Below, piece after piece: positions 41,905 to 51,304 of a stretch of 64,000 nucleotides of DNA. This stretch comes from Acerihabitans sp015654925 (GTDB lineage: Bacteria > Pseudomonadota > Gammaproteobacteria > Enterobacterales > Enterobacteriaceae), in NCBI RefSeq assembly GCF_047324175.1, contig NZ_CP178732.1:3844001-3908000 (forward strand), given 5' to 3'. Below the pieces are notes generated by a model. The model was given only the letters and a program-made list of their open reading frames with translations. It was not told where the DNA came from and searched no databases. Numbering within the stretch: the stretch's first letter is position 1; each line of letters opens with the position of its first letter. A program made the translations under genes and the position numbers.

Positions 41905-44664
41905 TTAACTCACATCGCCGGGATAAAGGGCGTCGTCATAGTCGTAGAAGGCCGAACTGTATTCACCGGCTTTCACCTGACAGGTACCATCAGAACTGGG
42001 CGCTATCTCAGAAATAATGGCGTCATAACCCACTCGGCTAGATGAACAGAAAATTAAGCGGGGCGGCTCAATATAGGGGTCGTCTAAGATGATGCTGTCG
42101 AAATCAGCAGCATGTGGCACACGTAGCTGATATTCGCCGAATTGGGTCGCTACCAGTAGAGGTGACGCAGAACCATCCTGATATCTTATAAGCACCCGGG
42201 GATTACTGAACGTCCAATCAAGTGGCTCCGATACCGTAAATGTGGTCACTCCGCCTGAAGTGGAAATGCCGGTAATGAGACTGGAAATTGTCATATTACC
42301 GGGTATGTCGTCAGTCAGCACCAACCGGTCCCCATACTGATAACACAACGCATCTAACTCGGTAGTAGTAGTGTGGGTCAAGCGCTGTCGCTGATACTTC
42401 AATAGCCGACGCATACCGATGCGATAAGCACGATCCGGATCGAGAACACCGTCCAATGTGTAGTCCTCAATTTTCGAAGGCGTCGGATTATCCGGCATTC
42501 GGCATTGAACCGTTTCTTCTGCCCAGGTGGTGCCATTAATATAAGTGACGTTCACACCATCATAGTCATCTTGAGACGGGGCGCTGAAAGCCGTCTGCAA
42601 AGCTTCCGTAGTTTCTTGCGGGCTGATAATCCCAGTCCAATTTTTCACCCCTTCTCTGCCGGCGGACGCCAGGCCATCACTTAACAGAAAATATCCCATG
42701 CCGGCATTAGTAATTTTTTGAAGGATATCGAGCGCTGACGTGCTGTCACCGTCTGCTGAAAAATCGAAATACTCTTCTCTCGGTGTCCAATAATTCGTTT
42801 CCAACGAATCGATGCTGGCAATATCAATCTGCGCTGGAGTAAATCCCAAAGATAGGAGGACGTGGTATAACGCCCCACTGATGGTTCTCGCGGTGCCGGT
42901 GTCATAATCACGAGTGGCCACCACATTGATACGCCTGTCGGATTGTGCTGCCAGTTTCCCCCCTGTCACGACGCTCACCGCCATTGTCGTGATATCGGTA
43001 TAAGACGCCGGCCGGGAGGACAGCCTTGATCTCAACGCCTGCCAATAGGCATTATCGCGGCTGTTGTCTTCCCCTTGTTCATTGGTGCGTCGTACCCGGA
43101 CCTCTGCGAGTGCCGGCTCAGTCAGAGTAATTCGTTCGGTGTAACCTAACCCATTAATGGATTTATTTTCGTAACTAATCGATTTTGATGTCCACCCTGC
43201 GCCGGAACCATACACCCGAAATTGCAGCTCAATCTTCACAGTACGGGATTTTTTACTGCCTTTACTGTTGAAGCCACAAATTCCCGAAGGAAACGAAAAA
43301 TTCAATTCAAAGCAATCAGTAGTCTCGTTCTCTGGACAGACAAGGAATGGACCTAACCAGGTATCGCTGTCGTTGATCCCCGTAGCGGTAAAATCAAGCA
43401 CGGAACGGTTGGCAAATCCGGGCCAGGTATTCTCCTCTTCACCGCTGAGGAGCCGTACCACAGTGATAGTAGTGCCATCAATGGTGAGGATTTTATACTC
43501 GCTGCCAACATGACTGATAGCGAGACGCTGGATTCCATCAGGGATGCCAGAGAACGCTGCGCCGGCGGCATTGTTATAGGCAAGGGTGATGCTTGCCGTG
43601 ACTATAGTGGTTTCGCCAGTGACTTCGTCAGTAGTTTCGCTGTGCGGGGTGTAGCTTGCGATAAACAAGTTGTAGTTAATGCTGTTGTAGGTCAGCGTGA
43701 TCGGCATTCCGACATATGGCACGATCTCCGCCAGATTGTTGCCGGTGATGATGCTATATAACCCCCCCGTGGTAACAGCGTATGAATCAGGAATAATCAG
43801 TACGAGGGTCGAACCAACCACCCAACTTTCGGGCAGGGCATTATCATCATTATCACTGGAATCGTCGTCATCAGCCGTCACGCCCACAAACGACACGGAC
43901 GATCCATTTACATTCACCCCATCGGCCAGGATATCGTCTGTTTCCGGAGCCGTTGTCCCCATATCCAACCCAATGCCACTGGTGGTGCCGCCCACTTCGG
44001 TTGAGAGATACCAATTTTCCGTTCTTTCATCGCCAGCTACATTTGCGCCTGGCGTATAAGTGACATAGTTGAAATCAGCATCCAAAGAGCCGATAGGAGT
44101 ATCCCCTACGCGAACATCACCGTTCGAAAACGAAAATCGCCCCACTCCCAGGGAAACAAACAGGTGCATGGTAAATTTTTCCGGGTCGTTGGGATCGAAA
44201 CGACCCACCGGTGAAACCAGATAATCTGGCCAGATACGCCGCTTCCCGAACACTTCACGAATCGGGTCGCCAAGTTTCGCCTGGTTAGCTTTAGCAGGAT
44301 TTAGCTCCAGCGATGAGCCCGATCCAGGAGATGAATACCCACCAGCCCCGAGGTTGGACATCATAAAAAGCGAGTATGCGACAGATACCGCGGCTACCGC
44401 CACGGCAATCCAGCCCGCGATCCCCAATTCAATGCCATATGGAACCGGATAAATGCGAATATCATCACCAGGTGATATCTGGCGCAACGGCCAATCATTG
44501 GCCGGTACACTGCGACCATTTACTTCAACGGCAATCGGATGGCGCATATCATTTTTATAATCAGTGACATTTTTCATGAACCATTGATGCAAGGTCATGC
44601 ATCCATGTTCGTGTGTTTCCAGCGGTTCGCCTGGTAATCGTGAGGGGTAGATCCTGATAGTCAT
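41905..44664 (-). CDS. Tail tip / host specificity protein J-like
   Basis: A 919-residue central tail-tip protein with the fold order of gpJ-like proteins. An N-terminal ubiquitin-like/NlpC-neighbour region (TIRIYPSRLPGEPLETHEHG) and a membrane-like stretch (AGWIAVAVAAVSVAYSLF) come first. They are followed by LGDPIREVFGKRRIWPDYL, the hub domain and C-terminal strands. The ATG at 44664 overlaps the stop of the upstream NlpC/P60 gene (ATGA), which fixes the start. A run of Asp (TADDDDSSDNDD) is in the middle. Confidence 0.88.
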   Translation of the reverse strand: MTIRIYPSRLPGEPLETHEHGCMTLHQWFMKNVTDYKNDMRHPIAVEVNGRSVPANDWPLRQISPGDDIRIYPVPYGIELGIAGWIAVAVAAVSVAYSLFMMSNLGAGGYSSPGSGSSLELNPAKANQAKLGDPIREVFGKRRIWPDYLVSPVGRFDPNDPEKFTMHLFVSLGVGRFSFSNGDVRVGDTPIGSLDADFNYVTYTPGANVAGDERTENWYLSTEVGGTTSGIGLDMGTTAPETDDILADGVNVNGSSVSFVGVTADDDDSSDNDDNALPESWVVGSTLVLIIPDSYAVTTGGLYSIITGNNLAEIVPYVGMPITLTYNSINYNLFIASYTPHSETTDEVTGETTIVTASITLAYNNAAGAAFSGIPDGIQRLAISHVGSEYKILTIDGTTITVVRLLSGEEENTWPGFANRSVLDFTATGINDSDTWLGPFLVCPENETTDCFELNFSFPSGICGFNSKGSKKSRTVKIELQFRVYGSGAGWTSKSISYENKSINGLGYTERITLTEPALAEVRVRRTNEQGEDNSRDNAYWQALRSRLSSRPASYTDITTMAVSVVTGGKLAAQSDRRINVVATRDYDTGTARTISGALYHVLLSLGFTPAQIDIASIDSLETNYWTPREEYFDFSADGDSTSALDILQKITNAGMGYFLLSDGLASAGREGVKNWTGIISPQETTEALQTAFSAPSQDDYDGVNVTYINGTTWAEETVQCRMPDNPTPSKIEDYTLDGVLDPDRAYRIGMRRLLKYQRQRLTHTTTTELDALCYQYGDRLVLTDDIPGNMTISSLITGISTSGGVTTFTVSEPLDWTFSNPRVLIRYQDGSASPLLVATQFGEYQLRVPHAADFDSIILDDPYIEPPRLIFCSSSRVGYDAIISEIAPSSDGTCQVKAGEYSSAFYDYDDALYPGDVS

Positions 44665-45041
44665 TGCCAGAACTCCACTCGGGGAAAATGACGCATAAAC
44701 CGCGCCAGAGGCAGGAACGTTACATTGGTTTTCGGGTTGCACTCCGCTGCACAAAATTCCCCTTGGATGGAAACAATAATGGCCACATGCGTGACCATGC
44801 TCCCGGAATAGCACGCCACGCCCGCGCCTTGACAGGGCTCACAGCGCTGCAGGGTCTTCATGAGCCGACGGGCTTCCCGGTCGAGTCCACCATCATCTTT
44901 TGTGACCCCAGCAAATTCAGGCCACACCGGTAACCCGAGGTCACGGCGAATTTCATTTATGATGCCAAAACAGTCGAATTTGGGAAAAACGCGTCCACCT
45001 TTTTGCCAGATGACAGAACGGTACTTATCGATGTCATGCAT
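44661..45041 (-). CDS. NlpC/P60-type tail assembly protein (K-like)
   Basis: A 126-residue cysteine peptidase-like tail component. The Cys of KFDCFGIINEIRRDLGLP and the His of VTHVAIIV would form the catalytic pair. The C terminus FMRHFPRVEFWQ matches this phage family. It lies directly before J as in lambda (K-I-J). The start is uncertain: ATG at 45041 or 45068. Upstream, the operon is interrupted by the TIR gene on the other strand. Confidence 0.83.
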   Translation of the reverse strand: MHDIDKYRSVIWQKGGRVFPKFDCFGIINEIRRDLGLPVWPEFAGVTKDDGGLDREARRLMKTLQRCEPCQGAGVACYSGSMVTHVAIIVSIQGEFCAAECNPKTNVTFLPLARFMRHFPRVEFWQ

Positions 45042-45231
45042 TTTTATCTCGATATAATAAAAGTCCATATAACCGGATTGTATTGTGCTAAATAAACTTT
45101 CAATTATTAAAATTGTGATGAGATTTCCCAAAGCCTAATTTTGCATACTGGCTAATCATCAGGATTCTTGTCACTATTGCAACGGTGTATCTTCAGCTAA
45201 CCTTCAGGCATAACCTAAAACGGTGTAAATA

Positions 45232-46110
45232 ATGTCAATAAGCTCAAATCGTTCAACGATCGTCCGCATCCAAAAAGAGATAGCAGACCTTCAGAAGAAG
45301 GCGGCGGATGAAAGTAAAAAAGAAGCCCAACTTCTCTCTAAGATCAACCAGTTGCAGAGGAGCATCACGAAATCAACCTCTGCTAGTGCACTCAGTGCAA
45401 AACTTTCTGAGATTGCTCGACATAATGGCGACATTGCGAAATGCAATACAAAAAAAGCTGATATTTCTCAGAAAATGGCCTCAAAAACATCTGATCTCCA
45501 TAGATACGAATCTCAATTAGCACGAGATGAAGAAACTGAACGCAAAAAACAGGAAATTGCGCAAAAAAAGCGCGAAAAAGAACAAACTGCATTTCAGCTA
45601 AAACTTACTCGCGATTTGGCATCACAGACACGTGCTTTGCAACAACAGATCGCACTAACCAAATCTAATAACGTTGATACATTCGCTGATGATGGCATCC
45701 CTCTTCAGTACGATGTTTTTATTTCACATGCCAGTGAGGACAAGGATTCTTTTGTTAGGCCATTCGCAGAGCAACTTATTGCGATTGGCATCAAAGTTTG
45801 GTACGACGAGTTCTCACTTAAATGGGGTGACAGCCTAAGAAAATCAATCGATAAGGGTCTCGCCAATTCCCGTTTCGGTATCGTGGTTCTCTCTAAATCT
45901 TTTGTGCAAAAACCATGGACTGAATATGAGCTAAACGGACTTGTTGCCGGTGAAATAGAAGGTACAAAGAGAATCCTCCCAATATGGCATGAAATATCGA
46001 AGTCTGAGGTAATGAAATTTAGTCCAACTTTAGCAGATAAATTAGCAATGAATACATTAACAAATACCATCGAAGAAATCGCTGAACAGTTACTTCCTCT
46101 TATCCGATAA
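45232..46110 (+). CDS. Coiled-coil TIR-domain protein (prophage cargo gene)
   Basis: A 292-residue protein. Residues 1-145 are a long charged coiled coil (QKEIADLQKKAADESKKEAQ and similar), and residues 159-255 are a complete TIR domain: YDVFISHASEDKD, IKVWYDEFSLKWGDSLRKSI, FGIVVLSKSFV, KPWTEYELNGL. Glu233 in WTEYEL is at the position of the catalytic Glu of TIR NADases. Bacterial TIR proteins of this kind often sense phage and deplete NAD. The gene is on the plus strand inside the minus-strand tail operon and more AT-rich, with its own upstream region, the hallmark of a lysogen-expressed moron. It overlaps the end of the next gene by 21 bases. Confidence 0.9.
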   Translation: MSISSNRSTIVRIQKEIADLQKKAADESKKEAQLLSKINQLQRSITKSTSASALSAKLSEIARHNGDIAKCNTKKADISQKMASKTSDLHRYESQLARDEETERKKQEIAQKKREKEQTAFQLKLTRDLASQTRALQQQIALTKSNNVDTFADDGIPLQYDVFISHASEDKDSFVRPFAEQLIAIGIKVWYDEFSLKWGDSLRKSIDKGLANSRFGIVVLSKSFVQKPWTEYELNGLVAGEIEGTKRILPIWHEISKSEVMKFSPTLADKLAMNTLTNTIEEIAEQLLPLIR

Positions 46111-46323
46111 AATATTAAGCTGATCAAGCAAGTCCAGCATTCTACACAGATCATAACCTTCTCCATAAGGAGAAGGTTTCAAACCTGCTTCATCCGCGAG
46201 ATGCTTCGCATGTTTTGCCCAGTCAGGCAAATTGGGAACTATAATTTTTTTAATCACTCCTATTTCATATCGTAGAGATGTAATTTCATATTCAAGGTTA
46301 GCAATTTTATCATCACGGCTCAT
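46090..46323 (-). CDS. Small coiled-coil protein convergent to TIR gene
   Basis: A 77-residue product beginning with a heptad-rich helix (KIANLEYEITSLRYEIGVIK), followed by PDWAKHAKHLADEAGLKPSP. A good ribosome binding site (GGGAG) precedes the ATG. Its last 21 bases overlap the TIR gene end-to-end. It lies in the tail operon between the DUF1833 and K-like genes, where lambda has no gene, so it came with the TIR gene or partners with it. Function unknown. Confidence 0.65.
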   Translation of the reverse strand: MSRDDKIANLEYEITSLRYEIGVIKKIIVPNLPDWAKHAKHLADEAGLKPSPYGEGYDLCRMLDLLDQLNILSDKRK

Positions 46324-46378
46324 ATAACTCCCTTCGATTATTATTTATTAAATTATTTATAAAAATAAAATTGCGCGA

Positions 46379-46873
46379 TTATGATATATACCTCAGCCCC
46401 GGGAATGCGGGAAGTGTATAGCGATAACGTGGCCATGCCGTATCAAGAACATTCATGTAACCGGCGGTGATCTGAACTTCCGTAGCAGTCCAGTAGCCAG
46501 ACTTGATATCTAAGGTGAAAGGCCTGGCCGCAGGAGCCAACAGGTCGGTGGAGATGTAGCGGCGATAAGTCAGCGTGGCACCTTTAAGGTTATCCAAAGC
46601 ATTACGAATTGCCGTTGAAACTTTCCCGTCCACATTGCTGATTGCAAATTTAAGATCCTGCGTACCATCGGCGTTACGCGCCGGTAACGCAACATCAATC
46701 GCACAGCCTTCAAACGTTGCCGCCTGACCGTCCTCAAGAATAACCGAGATGTTATCCCAACCACGGGTCAGCCAGTAAGCGTTTCCCCCCACAGTTATCT
46801 GGATGGTCTCGATCAATATCTCGCTGCCGCTACTGGCATAAAGTCGGTTAAGTGCCGTCACGATTTCGGCCAC
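46379..46873 (-). CDS. DUF1833-family minor tail protein (L-like)
   Basis: A 164-residue phage protein with strand-rich sequence (ILIETIQITVGGNAYWLTRG, ALPARNADGTQDLKFAISNV) recognised as the DUF1833 family, which occupies the position of lambda gpL at the distal tail. It starts inside the upstream gene (16-base overlap). Part of the late tail operon. Confidence 0.82.
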   Translation of the reverse strand: MAEIVTALNRLYASSGSEILIETIQITVGGNAYWLTRGWDNISVILEDGQAATFEGCAIDVALPARNADGTQDLKFAISNVDGKVSTAIRNALDNLKGATLTYRRYISTDLLAPAARPFTLDIKSGYWTATEVQITAGYMNVLDTAWPRYRYTLPAFPGLRYIS

Positions 46874-47322
46874 TCCCTGTTGATGGATAAATCCAAAATA
46901 TCCTGGTTCACCACAATGTCAGGGAAATCCAACAATTCCTCATCAATGACAGGCCTCTGCCACAGTTCAAGCGTTGCCGTGCATTGCCACCGCCGAGGAA
47001 GTAGCAAAGTTGGCCCTTGATACATCCCCGTAAACCGGCATTGATAAGAATCAACGCCAAGTGGTGTTAGCAAGCGCATTTGGAACCATGCGGCCCCCTT
47101 AACGCGAAACTTGTACCAGGCTTCAAATAACTGAGCTTGGCCCGGTTTTTTAAACATCCATTTAACCTGGACCTGGCTGGGTACCGAGATATAAATTTGC
47201 CGTTGCCTTGCTCTGCCGGATGATAATTGGGAGCGTAGAACTTGTTCAGCTACGGGTTCAAAACCATAACCATCCGTAACAGGTAAGGGGAGATAATCAT
47301 GGGGATAGTTTATATCGTCCAT
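46858..47322 (-). CDS. Minor tail protein (distal tail, M-like position)
   Basis: A 154-residue protein between the tape measure and DUF1833 genes, the place of lambda gpM. It is strand-rich, with WYKFRVKGAAWFQMRLLTPLG and CRFTGMYQGPTLLLPRRWQC TATLEL-type segments typical of distal tail proteins. The ATG shares a base with the tape-measure stop (TAATG), indicating coupled translation. Confidence 0.78.
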   Translation of the reverse strand: MDDINYPHDYLPLPVTDGYGFEPVAEQVLRSQLSSGRARQRQIYISVPSQVQVKWMFKKPGQAQLFEAWYKFRVKGAAWFQMRLLTPLGVDSYQCRFTGMYQGPTLLLPRRWQCTATLELWQRPVIDEELLDFPDIVVNQDILDLSINREWPKS

Positions 47323-50012
47323 TATGTTATTCTCCTGCGGGGATAAACAGTTCTCATTGCTTTTCCATAATCATCGGTAGGATTAATAACCTGTGATGCC
47401 ATGTATTTCTTAATGCGCTTTTCTGAAGCTCGTTGGCTTTGCTCAATAGCCGCGAGTGTGGTGTCATCCGGTTTGCCGGTAAAAGAATTTTGAAATACTA
47501 CATGGGCGGAAGAGGAATTCGCCGCCCGCTGCTTACTTACTGCGTCCAAGGTAGCGTCCAGTTTTGCTGAAGTATTGGCGGTCGTTACTCTTTCCCCTTT
47601 CTGCAAAAGCCATGTACCGGACTCCGGCACAGAATCAATACCATCATGGGCCATGCCTGCGAGTGCCGACGCAGATATCGCGGCGACCAGCGGTTCCGTT
47701 ATTGCCGCAGCGGAGGCCATTGCGCCAGGTGCTAAGGCTGGCCCAACAATCGGTATAGCAGCAGTCGAAGCAAATGCCGCCAGTTGAGCCTGTAGAGCTG
47801 TAGCTTGGGCATTCGATGTCAACGGGCCAACAGTTGCTGCCTGCCCGGTTCTTCCTACGAGGAGCTGAATGGCCTGATACACAAGCCACTGAGCGCCCAT
47901 CTGGGTCAAGGTCTGAATGACTGTTTGACCAAATCCCATCACCATATTGTTCAGTGCATCGCCAACACCTTCAGATGACGTCGCAAGCCCATACAGGGCA
48001 GATGAAAGAGAGCTTGTCGATTCCTGAATAATTGACGAAGTTGAATTCGCTGCAATCTGGTTATAATCGGTCGCCATATCGGCATAATTTTGCCATGACG
48101 TTTTCACTCCAGAAAGCCAGTTATTTCGCAACTGATCCTGAGCGGAGTAATACCCTTCCAATGCTTTTAGTTCATCTTGAAAGCCTTTATCGGAAAGGTT
48201 GCCACCTTGATTTTGCCATCCTTGACGTAACTGGGCCCGTTCATTCATGCGCTGGGCTTCACGATTACTTAAACCAGCGCCATCCACCAGCGAGCCCGTT
48301 TTTTCGCGCAATTGAGTGACATATTTTTGAGACGTGTCCTGCAGCTTATTCAGGCGCTCCTGAGCCGCGATCTGATCCCCCAGTTTCGCGTTTATCTCTG
48401 CCTGAGCCAGTACCTTTTCCTTGTTGGCAAGTAGAGACTGTTCCTCTTTGCTCAGGGCACGCGTCTGGGCCGCTTCTTCAATGACAGTATACTTAGACTG
48501 AAGTGCCCAAAGATCCTTTCGCTTTTGACTGATGGTATCATTCAGGCCTTTATGCTCCTGGAGGACTTTCAACTGCGCCATCAGCGAAAGAGTTTCTGCG
48601 CTGGTCTGGTCAGAATAGCGATCCCCGACTGAGACGGTAATACCCTTCGTTTTTTTTTCTTTTGGGTCCTTATACCGTTCTTCTATTCCTTTTTTTATCT
48701 GAGCAATTTCTTCATTGCTCAATGCTTGGTTGAGTCGTTTTCTCTCCTCGATGTACTGATTCAGCCGCTGGTATTCCTGGGTGCGCTGCTGATCTTTTGT
48801 TAATCCAGCATCCGCCAATCCTTGGAAGTGTTGCTGATTTAACAGCGAACTTTGTTCAAGAGTCGCTTGGCGCTGTTTTTCCTCGGTCTTACGCTGTTCG
48901 GTATGCAGTTGGTCCGTTAACGTGCTGACCATCTGGCGAGCTTGATCACGCGCCATTTCCATACCAAGACGCTGCTGTCCCTGGGCATTACCACGCAGCG
49001 CCGTGTCAAGTTCATAAAGCCGGCCGGTTGCATCGGCAAGTTGCTGCTGTAGCGATTCCTGGCGCCCTATATCCAGCAACTTGTTCCACATCCAGGTAAA
49101 GGCATTGCCCACGGAATTGGCTGCTCGCGCCAGTGTTCCCATGTTCTGTTGGATACTATCAGCCATCTCCCGGAAACCACTGGCGGCCACACCATTGGCA
49201 TAATTCAAAGCGTCTGTATATTTCCCGGCTTCCTGAAGCGAACGAACATAATCCAGTTGAGCGGAAGAGACATGTCCATACTGATTGGCCATGGCCTTGA
49301 GTCCCGATTCGGGGTCAGACGTGATTTTACCGAAAATGTCTGCGAGCTTATCAACCTTCACACCGGTGGTATCGGAAAGGCTGGCAATGGAAACAGCGAC
49401 CGCCTGATAATTTTTACCAAGATCCGCGCCGGCACTGGCTAAAGCGTTAACCGCGGAACGCGTAGAGGTGAATGATGCTCCGGACTGCTCGACCGTTTCA
49501 GTGATGAACAACAGATTGTTTGCGGTCTGTCCGGCTTTGTTGCCGGTTAGCTCCAACGCCTTGGTATAATCAGCAAGAGTCGATTGCCCAGTGTAGAAGG
49601 CATAACCAAGCGCACCAGCAGCAGCGGCTAGGGCGACAACGCCTGCCGTAACCGGATTTATGGCACCTAACAGGCTGGCGAAAGTGGGACGCAAGCCACC
49701 AAAAGAGTCTTTAATCTGCCCACCTTGCTGGAGCAGTATAAGCCACGGACTCTGGCCGCCGGCAAGTTGTGTGGCAATATCCGTAAACTGCGCGGGCAGC
49801 ATACGCATGGCGGCACGATATTGCCCAATGGAAATGCCTGCGCGCTTAGCGGCTAATTCTTGTCGGGCAAAAGCCCGTGAAACCTGATCACCGCTGTCAT
49901 TCGCTGCTTTTCCCAGCCCAGAGAGCTGGGTCTTGAGTCTGGCGACTTCTTCATTGAATTTGGCACTATTACCATCAATATTGACAACCAGATCACCCAC
50001 TTGCTGGGACAT
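47322..50012 (-). CDS. Tail length tape measure protein
   Basis: An 896-residue protein, largest of the tail genes, directly after the G/T chaperones as in lambda gpH. The N-terminal region QFTDIATQLAGGQSPWLILLQ with GGQIKDSFGG is typical of lambda-like tape measures. A hydrophobic stretch (TAGVVALAAAAGALGYAFY) follows, then long helical Gln/Lys-rich segments. The ATG at 50012 has a strong ribosome binding site (CGGAGGAG). Length suggests a tail of lambda size. Confidence 0.92.
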   Translation of the reverse strand: MSQQVGDLVVNIDGNSAKFNEEVARLKTQLSGLGKAANDSGDQVSRAFARQELAAKRAGISIGQYRAAMRMLPAQFTDIATQLAGGQSPWLILLQQGGQIKDSFGGLRPTFASLLGAINPVTAGVVALAAAAGALGYAFYTGQSTLADYTKALELTGNKAGQTANNLLFITETVEQSGASFTSTRSAVNALASAGADLGKNYQAVAVSIASLSDTTGVKVDKLADIFGKITSDPESGLKAMANQYGHVSSAQLDYVRSLQEAGKYTDALNYANGVAASGFREMADSIQQNMGTLARAANSVGNAFTWMWNKLLDIGRQESLQQQLADATGRLYELDTALRGNAQGQQRLGMEMARDQARQMVSTLTDQLHTEQRKTEEKQRQATLEQSSLLNQQHFQGLADAGLTKDQQRTQEYQRLNQYIEERKRLNQALSNEEIAQIKKGIEERYKDPKEKKTKGITVSVGDRYSDQTSAETLSLMAQLKVLQEHKGLNDTISQKRKDLWALQSKYTVIEEAAQTRALSKEEQSLLANKEKVLAQAEINAKLGDQIAAQERLNKLQDTSQKYVTQLREKTGSLVDGAGLSNREAQRMNERAQLRQGWQNQGGNLSDKGFQDELKALEGYYSAQDQLRNNWLSGVKTSWQNYADMATDYNQIAANSTSSIIQESTSSLSSALYGLATSSEGVGDALNNMVMGFGQTVIQTLTQMGAQWLVYQAIQLLVGRTGQAATVGPLTSNAQATALQAQLAAFASTAAIPIVGPALAPGAMASAAAITEPLVAAISASALAGMAHDGIDSVPESGTWLLQKGERVTTANTSAKLDATLDAVSKQRAANSSSAHVVFQNSFTGKPDDTTLAAIEQSQRASEKRIKKYMASQVINPTDDYGKAMRTVYPRRRIT

Positions 50013-50307
50013 AGCGGACTCCTCCGGGTATGCTTTCAACTATCGCCATCATTTGATCATCGGAAATTTCCTCATTTTCCCGTGCTGCGCCCAACAGGCT
50101 GAAATCTGCCGGCGAAATGCCATGATCTTTGGGGTCAACGAACAAGGAAACGGCCAAGTAGCTTAGGTGGGCAAAATGCGAGTCGATCAGATCATCCATA
50201 AAATAGTTTTCCTGATAAAATTCGCCCCACTCCCGCCATTCTCGCGACGACATTTCAGAGAGCATCAAGCGCCAATCAGGGCGCCCAAACTCCCTCGCCA
50301 ACCGCAT
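49993..50307 (-). CDS. Tail assembly chaperone T (DUF4035), probably expressed by frameshift
   Basis: A 104-residue DUF4035-type product (MRLAREFGRPDWRLMLSEMS). No ribosome binding site stands before its ATG. Its frame is open upstream into the end of the G-like gene and is -1 relative to it. In lambda T is made only as the GT fusion by a -1 ribosomal frameshift, so the same is likely here. Confidence 0.82.
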   Translation of the reverse strand: MRLAREFGRPDWRLMLSEMSSREWREWGEFYQENYFMDDLIDSHFAHLSYLAVSLFVDPKDHGISPADFSLLGAARENEEISDDQMMAIVESIPGGVRYVPASG

Positions 50308-50327
50308 CGCGAAGCGGCGGGAACTGT

Positions 50328-50738
50328 TTAAGACTTTTCCAAAGAGGGGGGTTCCACCTCCTGAGGCGCTTCTTCCGCAGCGGACTCTTTTAACGCATCA
50401 ACGGCCGGTATCATGTCGGAGAGTTCGCGCACTTTCCCGGCAGCCGCACTGAGAATCGGCACGGGATGATTGCGGAGAAGATCATGGGAGATGTCCTTGA
50501 CGCTACGAGATTCGCCTTCCGCTTGGCTCAGGGAAAGAGCGACTATCCAGGCGCAGTCACGGATATTGAGTCCCACAAATGCCTTAAATTTCTCATTTTC
50601 CTTCGCATCGTCCGGAGGCAACTGACTTTGCTCTTGAAAAACATATTCCAAGTATTCAAGACGATTTAGGGCAGATAGTTCATAAAGGGTGAAGGAGGTC
50701 GCACCCAATGTCAGAGTGTCGCTTTTACAAGAATTCAT
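50328..50738 (-). CDS. Tail assembly chaperone G-like
   Basis: A 136-residue chaperone that coats the tape measure during tail assembly. It follows the tail tube gene and precedes T and the tape measure, as in lambda. The N terminus TLTLGATSFTLYELSALNRLEYLEY fits the family; the C terminus is acidic and Pro-rich (EEAPQEVEPPSLEKS) and contains the frameshift site. GGAG precedes the ATG. Confidence 0.85.
   Translation of the reverse strand: MNSCKSDTLTLGATSFTLYELSALNRLEYLEYVFQEQSQLPPDDAKENEKFKAFVGLNIRDCAWIVALSLSQAEGESRSVKDISHDLLRNHPVPILSAAAGKVRELSDMIPAVDALKESAAEEAPQEVEPPSLEKS
50334..50340 (-). promoter_or_regulatory. Candidate -1 frameshift site of G/GT
   Basis: The minus strand reads G GAA AAG TCT TAA, two codons before the G stop. 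Slippage by one base gives GGA AAA GTC, which is the open T frame. A-AAG is a known slippery codon context for lysine tRNA; lambda uses GGGAAAG. Confidence 0.55.
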
Positions 50739-50817
50739 TAATGGACTCCGATATGGCGGGAAGATCCGTCATTGAAAAACATTACGGTACGGCGGAAGGA
50801 GGATCACTGCCAAATGT

Positions 50818-51297
50818 TCAGGTGGTTGACTCGTTGGTCTCAGCCAGAGAAGGCTTGCCTTTATTGGTAATTTTCACGCTACGGGTAATAACATCGTTAC
50901 GCGCAATAGTTTTGCCAAGGCTGCTTATCCAGCCGGTAAAGACATCAACAGTTCCGTTGGGATATTTAATTTTATAGGTTTTTTCCGCACCATCCATGAA
51001 CCAGCCAAGCAGGTCTTTCTGGCCTTCCTCACCTGGTTTCCAAGCCAAAGTAGCGCTAGCTTCACCTGCTGATTTTACGCCCTGTGCAGAGGAGTCCCAA
51101 TCAGCGTCGTCGTCATCTATATACGAATCATCATAGGAATCCGCCGTCAATTCGCCAGGGGTTAAATCCTTTATTTTCGCCAGGCGGGTCCAGTCAATAT
51201 CGATGAGTGGGTCAGCATAAGGATCGCCGCTACCACCGTAAATCCACAGAGTGGTACCAGCACCCTTAACCGGGGTAAGAGGGGTTGGAGTCGCCAT
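50818..51297 (-). CDS. Major tail tube protein (V-like)
   Basis: A 159-residue tail tube subunit. Recognisable segments are GAGTTLWIYGG, ADWDSSAQGVKSAGEASATLAWKPGEEGQ, and the RNDVITRSVKITNKGKPSL ending. It lies between U-like and G-like genes. GAGG stands before the ATG. Confidence 0.88.
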   Translation of the reverse strand: MATPTPLTPVKGAGTTLWIYGGSGDPYADPLIDIDWTRLAKIKDLTPGELTADSYDDSYIDDDDADWDSSAQGVKSAGEASATLAWKPGEEGQKDLLGWFMDGAEKTYKIKYPNGTVDVFTGWISSLGKTIARNDVITRSVKITNKGKPSLAETNESTT

Positions 51298-51304
51298 AAT
51301 GTCC

